Below, piece after piece: positions 1 through 6,229 of a stretch of 13,444 bases of DNA (positions are counted from its first letter, which is position 1; each line of letters opens with the position of its first letter). A model generated the notes under the pieces. It was not told the DNA's origin, did no database searches, and saw nothing but the letters and a program-made list of their open reading frames with translations. This DNA comes from JBIOHJ01 sp044448905 (GTDB taxonomy: Bacteria > Bacteroidota > Bacteroidia > AKYH767-A > OLB10), in the NCBI GenBank assembly GCA_044448905.1, contig JBIOHJ010000090.1, positions 1 to 13,444 of the forward strand, in the 5' to 3' direction. A program made the position numbers and the translations under genes.

Positions 1-1512
1 CTTATCGGCAGATTTCTCTCCCATTCTTTCCAATATTTCCACCTGTTCTTTTTTCAATTCATAAATATCAGAAATATCATTAATTAATTTTTGATTAAAC
101 AGGAGCTCAATTGTTTCTGAACCCAGCCCGTCAATGTTCATTGCTTTCCGCGAAGTAAAATGTTCCATCTTTCCTTTTATCTGAGGCGGGCAACCATTTT
201 CATTCGGACAGTAATGCACGGCTTCGCCTTCTGTACGTATTAATTCTGTTCCACATTCCGGGCAGTGCTTAATGTAATGCGTTTTCTTTAATCCATTCGG
301 GCGTTTTTTCAAATCCACTCCGGTAATCTTCGGAATTATCTCTCCTCCTTTTTCAACAAAAACAGTATCACCAACACGAATATCAAGCTTCTCAATCTGG
401 TCGGCATTGTGAAGGGATGCACGCTTAACAATAGTTCCCGCAAGAAGTACCGGTTCAAGATTTGCTACAGGAGTAATTGCTCCTGTCCTTCCTACCTGGT
501 AGCTGATAGATTTTAATTTGGTGGATGAGGATTCGGCTTTGTATTTATAAGCAATTGCCCAACGCGGAGCTTTTGCTGTATATCCTAATTCTTCCTGCTG
601 CCGGAATGAATTTACTTTTAAGACCACCCCATCAATTTCAAATGGTAATTCATCACGACCTTTTTCCCACTCCTTTATATAATCAAAAACATTTTCTAAT
701 GTTTTGCATTTTGCAACGTGTTCTGAAATTTTAAATCCCCATTCTTTTGCCTTTTTTAATCCGTCATAATGTGATTTAAAAGGAAGTGAATCACCATATA
801 AGGAATATAAATAGCAATCTAATTTGCGTTGTGCAACAGTTTTTGAATCCTGAAGCTTTAAAGTTCCGGAAGCGGTATTGCGGGGATTTCGATACAATCT
901 TTCGGTAATTTCTTCTTCGTTAAAGCCTTCATCGCGCAATTGCGCGGCAAGGTCCTCGTTCATTTTTTTAAATACGTCAAAAGGTAAAATAATTTCTCCT
1001 CGTATTTCAAATTCATCAGGGTAATCACCTTCTTTTAGTTTAAGCGGAATACTTTTAATGGTTTTAATGTTGGTAGTAACATCATCTCCCTGCACACCAT
1101 CGCCTCTTGTAACTGCCTGTACAAGCTTACCATTTTTATAAGTCAGACCAATTGCAACTCCGTCAAACTTCAGTTCACAAACGTACTCGAAGGTCTTCCC
1201 AATAGATTTGACAATCCTCTCATCAAAATCCTTTAACTCTTCTTCCGAATAAGTATTCCCCAATGACATCATCGGGTATTTATGCTTTACGGTTTTGAAT
1301 TCTTTTGTTATTGTCCCCCCCACTCTCTGTGTTGGTGAATCAACTATCGCAAGTTCAGGGAATTTTTTTTCCAGTTCAATCAGTTCATTCAGCAGCATGT
1401 CAAAATCATAATCACTGATTACGGGCTGAGAAAGCACATAGTAATTGTGATTATGCTGGTTAATTTCTTTGCTCAGCTTTTCAATTTTCTTTTTTGCCTC
1501 TTCCTTAGTCAT
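1..1512 (-). CDS. ligA: NAD-dependent DNA ligase LigA (C-terminus beyond window)
   Basis: Seals nicks in duplex DNA during replication and repair, using NAD+ to form a ligase-AMP intermediate. The first 504 residues are visible and the frame is open to the window edge. The N-terminal Ia domain carries the conserved Tyr/Asp set (Y24, Y25, D34, Y35, D36). The adenylation domain has the DSPTQRVGG stretch, the catalytic ELKFDG motif with K115 (same number as in E. coli LigA), YRNPRNTASG and PRWAIAYKYK. The OB fold (VGRTGAITPVA; VGDTVFVEKGGEIIPK) follows. The zinc finger has C417, C420, C435 and C441, with the spacing of E. coli C408/411/426/432. The visible part ends in the first helix-hairpin-helix repeat (ERMGEKSA). 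The remaining HhH repeats and the BRCT domain should lie to the left. The ATG at 1512 fits the family N-terminus. A run of seven C at 1315-1321 encodes the normal Gly-Gly of RVGG, so there is no frameshift. Confidence 0.97.
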   Translation of the reverse strand, partial: MTKEEAKKKIEKLSKEINQHNHNYYVLSQPVISDYDFDMLLNELIELEKKFPELAIVDSPTQRVGGTITKEFKTVKHKYPMMSLGNTYSEEELKDFDERIVKSIGKTFEYVCELKFDGVAIGLTYKNGKLVQAVTRGDGVQGDDVTTNIKTIKSIPLKLKEGDYPDEFEIRGEIILPFDVFKKMNEDLAAQLRDEGFNEEEITERLYRNPRNTASGTLKLQDSKTVAQRKLDCYLYSLYGDSLPFKSHYDGLKKAKEWGFKISEHVAKCKTLENVFDYIKEWEKGRDELPFEIDGVVLKVNSFRQQEELGYTAKAPRWAIAYKYKAESSSTKLKSISYQVGRTGAITPVANLEPVLLAGTIVKRASLHNADQIEKLDIRVGDTVFVEKGGEIIPKITGVDLKKRPNGLKKTHYIKHCPECGTELIRTEGEAVHYCPNENGCPPQIKGKMEHFTSRKAMNIDGLGSETIELLFNQKLINDISDIYELKKEQVEILERMGEKSADK

Positions 1513-1630
1513 ATATATTTGAAGGTTTGTAAAGATATGAATTCAATTTTTTTTGTCGAAAAGGCACAAAGACGCAAATGATTTTTATTTTTGACAGATA
1601 AACATTTTCCTTTTTTCAATCTCTTTTAAA
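1513..1630. promoter_or_regulatory. Divergent ligA-recQ intergenic region
   Basis: These 118 bases separate two divergently transcribed genes, so both promoters should lie here. For ligA, the minus strand of 1530-1537 reads TATCTTTA, close to the Bacteroidota -7 consensus TAnnTTTG, but no TTG sits at the usual distance upstream. For recQ, TTGACA at 1591-1596 has no convincing -10 partner. The bases at 1560-1579 (aaaggcacaaagacgcaaat) resemble a fragment of a common Bacteroidota intergenic repeat. The promoter positions are guesses. Confidence 0.3.
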
Positions 1631-3535
1631 TTGACAATACAAGAAATTCTCAAAAAATATTGGGGCTTTTCAACCTTCCGCCCCATGCAGGAAGAAATTA
1701 TCAATTCAGTTCTTGCAGGGAATGACGCGCTTGGACTATTGCCAACCGGGGGAGGTAAATCAATTTGTTTCCAGGTACCCGCTCTGTTAAGAGAAGGAAT
1801 TTGCATTGTTGTTTCACCTCTGATTGCTCTGATGAAAGACCAGGTTGAGAACCTAACAAAAAAAGGAATCAAATCCATTGCTGTAATTTCAGGAATGAGC
1901 ACGCGCGAAGTGGATGTGGCTTTGGACAATTGCATTTTCGGCAATTATAAATTTTTATACCTCTCTCCTGAAAGGCTTACTTCTGAAATGGTAAGAATGC
2001 GGATTGAAAAAATGAACGTGAATTTATTTGCAGTGGATGAAGCGCATTGTATTTCGCAATGGGGATATGATTTTCGCCCGCCCTATTTGAGGGTTGCTGA
2101 AATAAGAACATTGCATCCTCAGGTTCCGGTGCTTGCCCTGACAGCTACCGCTACTCCCAACGTTCAGAAAGATATCCAGGAAAAATTGCTTTTCAAAAAA
2201 GAAAATATTTTTAAGAAAAGCTTTGAACGGCAAAACCTTTCCTACATTGTTTTATATGATGAAGACAAATACCAGAAGACCATAAATATTTTAAAAAAGG
2301 TGGAGGGATGCTCCATCATTTATGTTCGAAACCGGAAAAAAACAAAAGAAATTGCTGACCTTCTCAACAAAAATAAAATTAATGCCGGTTATTATCATGC
2401 CGGTTTGAATACAGCAATAAGAAATCAAAAACAAAATGACTGGGTAAATAATAAGATACGTGTGATGGTTTCGACTAATGCATTTGGAATGGGAATTGAC
2501 AAACCTGATGTGCGAACAGTTATTCATCTTGATATTCCCGATTCGCTCGAAGCATATTACCAGGAAGCCGGGCGTGCAGGACGTGATGAAAAAGCTGCTT
2601 ATGCTGTTGCATTTTATTCAGAAAATGATAAAACAGAAACCGAAAAAAGGTTAAAACTCACTTTTCCTGCTGTAGAACAAATCAGGAATGTTTACCATGC
2701 TATTGCGAATTTTTTACAAGTTCCAACTGGGAGCGGAACCGGTGTGAGCTTTAATTTCAACATTTCAGAATTGTGCAATCAGTATAAATTAAATCTCCTG
2801 CTGGTTTTTAATTGCCTTAAAATACTTGAGCTGGATGATTATGTTTCACTAAGTGATTCGGCATTTCTTCCTTCGCGGATTCATTTTACAGCTAATAATA
2901 TACAGCTGCACACATTCCAGGTTGAGCAGCCTGCTTATGATAATTTCATTAAAACATTATTGCGCTCATATGGTGGATTGTTTGATGATTTTGTAAATAT
3001 CAATGAAAAAGAAATTGCAACGCGTGCCGGTATCACTATAGAGGAAGCCGTAAAAAATTTAAACTACCTGAAAAAAATTGGCATGCTCAATTATGAACAG
3101 CAAACCGATGAACCTCAACTTGTATTTACACGGCCGCGTGTTGACATCAATGAAGTGCTGATAAGCAAAGAGCATCTCGAAGAAAGAAAAAAAAGATTTA
3201 TTGCAAGAGTAAATGCTGTACTGAATTATGCGACTTCTTTTCATCGCTGCAGGAGCATGATGCTGCTAAATTATTTTGGTGAAAAATCTGAGCAACGATG
3301 CGGGAACTGCGACTATTGCAGGGAACGAAATAAATTTCAGCTTAACGAAAAAGAATTCTCCACACTTACTGATAAAGTGCGTGCGCTTACCTTGCAGCGA
3401 AGCCTGACGCTGCAAAACCTCGTAGGAAATTTAAAAGTGGCTAATGATGACAAAGCATTAAAAGTAATTCAATGGATGCTGGATAACGACCAGTTAAAAT
3501 ACGTAAACGGGGATGAATTAAAATGGATGGATTAA
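1631..3535 (+). CDS. recQ: ATP-dependent DNA helicase RecQ
   Basis: A superfamily 2, 3'-to-5' DNA helicase acting in recombinational repair and replication-fork restart; 634 residues, cytoplasmic. Helicase motifs appear in order: motif 0 (FRPMQEE, 16-22), Walker A TGGGKS (39-44, K43), DEAH (136-139) followed by the aromatic-rich loop CISQWGYDFRP, motif III LALTATAT, motif V STNAFGMGIDKPDVR, and motif VI QEAGRAGRD (311-319). The RQC zinc site is C540, C557, C560 and C563 (C-x16-C-x2-C-x2-C). A winged-helix-like segment follows, and I see no clear HRDC domain at the C-terminus. The start is a TTG: the in-frame stop at 1592 leaves no ATG or GTG upstream, and TTG places IQEILKKYWGF at the family N-terminus. 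The gene is divergent from ligA and probably co-transcribed with the glycosylase gene 25 bases downstream. Confidence 0.96.
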   Translation: MTIQEILKKYWGFSTFRPMQEEIINSVLAGNDALGLLPTGGGKSICFQVPALLREGICIVVSPLIALMKDQVENLTKKGIKSIAVISGMSTREVDVALDNCIFGNYKFLYLSPERLTSEMVRMRIEKMNVNLFAVDEAHCISQWGYDFRPPYLRVAEIRTLHPQVPVLALTATATPNVQKDIQEKLLFKKENIFKKSFERQNLSYIVLYDEDKYQKTINILKKVEGCSIIYVRNRKKTKEIADLLNKNKINAGYYHAGLNTAIRNQKQNDWVNNKIRVMVSTNAFGMGIDKPDVRTVIHLDIPDSLEAYYQEAGRAGRDEKAAYAVAFYSENDKTETEKRLKLTFPAVEQIRNVYHAIANFLQVPTGSGTGVSFNFNISELCNQYKLNLLLVFNCLKILELDDYVSLSDSAFLPSRIHFTANNIQLHTFQVEQPAYDNFIKTLLRSYGGLFDDFVNINEKEIATRAGITIEEAVKNLNYLKKIGMLNYEQQTDEPQLVFTRPRVDINEVLISKEHLEERKKRFIARVNAVLNYATSFHRCRSMMLLNYFGEKSEQRCGNCDYCRERNKFQLNEKEFSTLTDKVRALTLQRSLTLQNLVGNLKVANDDKALKVIQWMLDNDQLKYVNGDELKWMD

Positions 3536-3560
3536 CAGAGTTTAAATTTCAAAGGTTTTA

Positions 3561-4139
3561 ATGAGCAAACTGGAGAAGAGTTTTTATTTAAGGTCTGATG
3601 TTGTTAAAATTGCAAAAGAACTTTTGGGAAAATATCTATTTACAAAATTCAATGGAAAAATTACTGGAGGAATTATCACCGAAACAGAAGCCTATAACGG
3701 AATTATTGATCGTGCTTCACATGCATTTGGAGGAAGAAGGACTCAACGGACAGAAATAATGTACGGTGAAGGCGGCATCGCATATGTCTATTTATGCTAT
3801 GGCATTCATTCGTTGTTTAACGTGGTAACCAATAAAAAAAATATCCCTCATGCAGTTTTAATCCGGTCTGTTCATCCCACGCACGGAATTGATGTTATGT
3901 TAAAACGCAGAAATAAAAAAACAGCGGATAAATTATTTACGTGCGGTCCGGGAAGTGTTGCGCAGGCACTGAGCATTCATTATTCACATACAGGAACCGG
4001 GTTGGCCGGAAATAAAATATGGATTGAAGATCGCAATTTAATTGTTTCTAAATCGCAAGTATTTGTTTCGAAACGAATAGGGGTTGAATATTCAGGAGAG
4101 GATGCGCACTTACCTTATAGGTTTATTCTTAAAATTTAG
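3561..4139 (+). CDS. 3-methyladenine DNA glycosylase (AAG/MPG family)
   Basis: Removes alkylated purines such as 3-methyladenine, and in relatives hypoxanthine and ethenoadenine, to start base excision repair. At 192 residues it is a normal length for the bacterial family. Aligning by eye to human AAG with a constant offset of 82 residues, every active-site position is kept: E43 (human E125, which activates water), Y45 (Y127), H54 (H136), Y77 (Y159) and Y80 (the intercalating Y162). The surrounding ETEAYNG, ASHAFGGRRTQR and YVYLCYGIH blocks match the family. The start ATG is followed directly by a charged stretch and then the conserved ELLGKYL helix. The gene follows recQ after 25 bases on the same strand, so the two repair genes probably share a transcript. 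Confidence 0.95.
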   Translation: MSKLEKSFYLRSDVVKIAKELLGKYLFTKFNGKITGGIITETEAYNGIIDRASHAFGGRRTQRTEIMYGEGGIAYVYLCYGIHSLFNVVTNKKNIPHAVLIRSVHPTHGIDVMLKRRNKKTADKLFTCGPGSVAQALSIHYSHTGTGLAGNKIWIEDRNLIVSKSQVFVSKRIGVEYSGEDAHLPYRFILKI

Positions 4140-4194
4140 TTTTCTTTGTTTCAATTCCGAATTCGTAATTTTAAATTTTTCTTATCGATAATTA

Positions 4195-4995
4195 ATGATT
4201 GAACTTTTTAAAATAGGTTTTCTTGAAATCAGGTGGCTTGATGTAGTGGACGTACTCATTGTCGCTTTCCTACTCTACAAAGTATATGACCTTCTGAAAG
4301 GAGGAGCTGCCATCAGCATTTTTATTGGCATAGCTGCTATTTATGCTTTATGGTGGCTTTGCGCTAAAATTCTTAATATGAAATTGCTTGGCGCTTTATT
4401 GGGGCAATTTATTGGAGTGGGAGTTCTTGCGTTGATTATTGTTTTTCAACCCGAAGTCAGAAGGTTCCTGATTATGCTGGGTTCAAACAGCTTCATTACC
4501 AAAAATAAATTTACGCGCAAAATCTTCAGCCGCGGATGGCAAATGCAAAAAGGGAAAAACACAGACATATTACCCGTGGTTAAAGCCTGTTCTACCATGT
4601 CAAAAACCAGAACCGGTGCTATCATCGTAATTGCGCGTAATACTGATTTAAAATTTTATGCCGATACCGGTGATGTTGTGGATGCCGAGATTTCAAAACG
4701 ACTCATTGAAAGTATTTTTTTTAAAAACAGCCCCCTTCATGATGGCGCAATTATTATTTCGGATAATAAAATCATAGCCGCACGTTGTGTATTACCTGTT
4801 ACCGATAACAGTGATTTGCCTGCTCAGTTTGGCATGCGTCATCGGGCTGCACTCGGAATTTCTGAACAAAGCGATGCCCTAGCAATAATTGTTTCGGAAG
4901 AAACCGGAAAAATTTCGATCGCAAACGATGGAAAAATAATTTCTAATTTATCACCAGATGAGCTGGAGAAATATTTAATAAAAGAAATAAAATAA
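4195..4995 (+). CDS. cdaA: Diadenylate cyclase CdaA (c-di-AMP synthase)
   Basis: Condenses two ATP into the second messenger cyclic di-AMP, which in many bacteria controls potassium and osmotic balance and cell-wall homeostasis. The 266 residues begin with hydrophobic segments at about 17-31, 39-58 and 64-85, giving the usual three-helix membrane anchor. The DAC (DisA_N) catalytic domain spans about 120-260. Its two signature motifs are intact: DGA at 183-185 within NSPLHDGAIII, and RHR at 215-217 within FGMRHRAALG. GAIIVIARN (141-149) is the first beta-strand of the domain. In many Bacteroidota cdaA lies beside folP; here its neighbours are the DNA glycosylase (55-base gap) and a small membrane protein. 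No YbbR-like regulator is visible in the window. Confidence 0.95.
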   Translation: MIELFKIGFLEIRWLDVVDVLIVAFLLYKVYDLLKGGAAISIFIGIAAIYALWWLCAKILNMKLLGALLGQFIGVGVLALIIVFQPEVRRFLIMLGSNSFITKNKFTRKIFSRGWQMQKGKNTDILPVVKACSTMSKTRTGAIIVIARNTDLKFYADTGDVVDAEISKRLIESIFFKNSPLHDGAIIISDNKIIAARCVLPVTDNSDLPAQFGMRHRAALGISEQSDALAIIVSEETGKISIANDGKIISNLSPDELEKYLIKEIK

Positions 4996-5040
4996 TATTT
5001 TAGTTATAATCAATAACAATATAATTTAAAACTTATAAGC

Positions 5041-5232
5041 ATGAAACCATTCACTAAAATTGCAGCTGTCCTTTTAGGATTTGTAGCGCTGCTTCATTTG
5101 TTAAGGTTAATTTCCCATTGGAATGTAATTATTAATAATTACGAAATACCTGTATGGGTAAGCATCATTGGATTTATTATTGCCGGGGCGCTGAGCATGG
5201 GATTATGGAAAGAAGCTAAACAGAACGGGTAA
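5041..5232 (+). CDS. Small two-helix membrane protein, function unknown
   Basis: A 63-residue protein with two predicted membrane helices (about 6-23 and 37-55). They are joined by a short polar segment containing HWNVIINNYEIP and followed by a basic/polar tail (KEAKQNG). I know similar short proteins with an LHLLRL...W...PVWVS pattern in Bacteroidota but cannot attach a function. There is no cleavable signal peptide with a clear processing site. Codon use matches the neighbours. It begins 45 bases after cdaA on the same strand and is followed by a terminator-like hairpin, so it may be the last gene of the recQ-glycosylase-cdaA transcript. Confidence 0.75.
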   Translation: MKPFTKIAAVLLGFVALLHLLRLISHWNVIINNYEIPVWVSIIGFIIAGALSMGLWKEAKQNG

Positions 5233-5245
5233 AATATTTTTTTTC

Positions 5246-5294
5246 AATTGACGATTTCCTTGATGGACATTCGAGCTTTATTGTCAATTTTTTT
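5246..5294 (+). terminator. Hairpin with T tract before elaA
   Basis: AATTGACGAT (5246-5255) pairs with ATTGTCAATT (5280-5289) to form a 10-bp stem with one G-T pair and a 24-base loop. It runs directly into seven T residues (5288-5294). It lies downstream of the small membrane protein gene and ends 14 bases before the elaA start. It is most simply an intrinsic terminator, though the loop is long and the stem low in GC. Because it lies in the elaA leader, it could also affect elaA expression. Confidence 0.5.
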
Positions 5295-5308
5295 AAGAAA
5301 TTATAATC

Positions 5309-5788
5309 ATGCAAATGCAATGGCAGTTAAAAAAGTTTGATGAACTGTTGCCTGTAGAACTTTATCGCATTTTGCAACTGAGGCAGGAAGTATTTGTTGT
5401 GGAACAAAATTGTCCCTATATAGATGCCGATGAAAATGATTTGCAGTCGTATCATCTTATGGGAATTATTTTTTCCGACAGCGCTGAATCAGAATACAGG
5501 AAAAAAAAATTAATTGCGTATTCAAGAATTGTTTTAGCCGGTGTCAGTTATCCTGAAGTTTCGATAGGGCGCGTAGTTACTCATCCTGAATACCGGAAAA
5601 AAGGAACCGGAATCATTTTGATGGAGGAATCACTCAGGCAAATTCAAAAAATTTTTGGAAAAGTGCCAATCAGAATTGGCGCCCAGTATTACCTGGTTGA
5701 TTTCTATAAAAAATTCGGGTTTGAACCCATAGGAGATATTTACCTGGAAGATGGAATAAAGCATATAATTATGTTGCGGGTTAAATAA
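5309..5788 (+). CDS. elaA: ElaA-like GNAT N-acetyltransferase
   Basis: A single-domain acetyl-CoA-dependent N-acetyltransferase of the GNAT fold, 159 residues, close to the usual length of the ElaA group. The block LQLRQEVFVVEQNCPYIDADE (within 22-42) is the hallmark of ElaA. SIGRVVTHPEYRKKGTG (85-101) is the acetyl-CoA pyrophosphate-binding motif A with its R-x-x-G-x-G-type loop. YYLVDFYKKFGFEPIG is the usual C-terminal motif B. The physiological substrate of ElaA proteins is not established. The start used here is the ATG at 5309; a second in-frame ATG two codons later (5315) is equally possible. The gene appears to form its own unit, preceded by a terminator-like hairpin. Confidence 0.9.
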   Translation: MQMQWQLKKFDELLPVELYRILQLRQEVFVVEQNCPYIDADENDLQSYHLMGIIFSDSAESEYRKKKLIAYSRIVLAGVSYPEVSIGRVVTHPEYRKKGTGIILMEESLRQIQKIFGKVPIRIGAQYYLVDFYKKFGFEPIGDIYLEDGIKHIIMLRVK

Positions 5789-5809
5789 AAATTGAAGCTA
5801 TTTCCTATA

Positions 5810-5851
5810 ACTATTTTTCAAAGACTGCGTAAAACCATCTATAAAAATAGT
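5810..5851. repeat. Perfect 9-bp inverted repeat before the 42-residue ORF
   Basis: ACTATTTTT (5810-5818) and AAAAATAGT (5843-5851) are exact inverted repeats separated by 24 bases. The repeat lies 22 bases after the elaA stop and ends 4 bases before the ATG of the small ORF at 5856. It could be an elaA transcript-end hairpin or could mask the start of the small ORF. With only one G-C pair it would be weak. Confidence 0.35.
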
Positions 5852-5855
5852 CAAC

Positions 5856-5984
5856 ATGAAAAAAGTTCTCAGTTTGTTCAACATTTTTATGCATGATAAA
5901 TTCAGAATACTTAAGTATTCAATTCCCGAAACAATTGCCTTATTTCTCATTGCTGCCTTTTTCATTGTAATGCTTTCGTTATAA
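5856..5984 (+). CDS. Putative 42-residue single-helix membrane peptide
   Basis: A short ORF starting at ATG and ending in TAA. The N-terminal half is basic (MKKVLSLFNIFMHDKFRILK) and the C-terminal half (IPETIALFLIAAFFIVMLSL) is one uninterrupted hydrophobic stretch, so the product would be a small single-pass inner-membrane peptide with its N-terminus inside. I do not recognise a family. In its favour are its regular charge-then-helix layout and a terminator-like hairpin 23 bases after its stop. Against it are its size and the lack of a visible ribosome-binding site. It could be chance. Confidence 0.4.
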   Translation: MKKVLSLFNIFMHDKFRILKYSIPETIALFLIAAFFIVMLSL

Positions 5985-6006
5985 CATTTTCATTCTTATT
6001 TACAGG

Positions 6007-6030
6007 GTCTTGTTTATAAGACTTTTTTTT
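6007..6030 (+). terminator. Short hairpin followed by eight T
   Basis: GTCTT (6007-6011) and AAGAC (6018-6022) form a 5-bp stem with a 6-base loop, followed at once by eight T (6023-6030). This is the form of a weak intrinsic terminator for elaA and/or the 42-residue ORF. It insulates the synthetase gene that starts 200 bases downstream. Confidence 0.45.
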
Positions 6031-6229
6031 GTTCATTAGATCCCTTATTAAATTATTAATTTAGAGGTGTTTTTTATAGGGAAAGTTGAAACCAATTAAT
6101 CTTTAAATCGTTTCTTATTTAGCAAATTCTTCAAGTAAAAAATTGCATTTCCTTTTCAGGTAAATATCAGAACTACTTTATCATCGAATTCCTTCTTTCC
6201 TTTTATAAATAAGCAAATCACAGCCGGAA
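6031..6229. other. Leader region of the synthetase gene, no recognised element
   Basis: Very A+T-rich, non-coding on both strands as far as I can tell. The promoter of the large synthetase gene should lie here. TACTTTAT (6174-6181) resembles the Bacteroidota -7 element, but no TTG is at the proper spacing. No operator palindrome or riboswitch was recognised. Confidence 0.3.

Noticed and set aside
525..734. Plus-strand open frame within ligA
   Set aside because: It lies entirely opposite the OB-fold and adenylation regions of ligA. Its peptide is low-complexity with no recognisable features.
1309..1325. Run of seven C that might mark a frameshift in ligA
   Set aside because: Translation across the run gives TQRVGGTITKEFK in frame, the expected ligase sequence. 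K115 and the zinc-finger spacing on the far side are also correct.
1591..1620. TTGACA as a sigma-70 -35 element for recQ
   Set aside because: No TATAAT-like -10 lies 16-18 bases downstream, and Bacteroidota use a different promoter consensus. It is probably chance.
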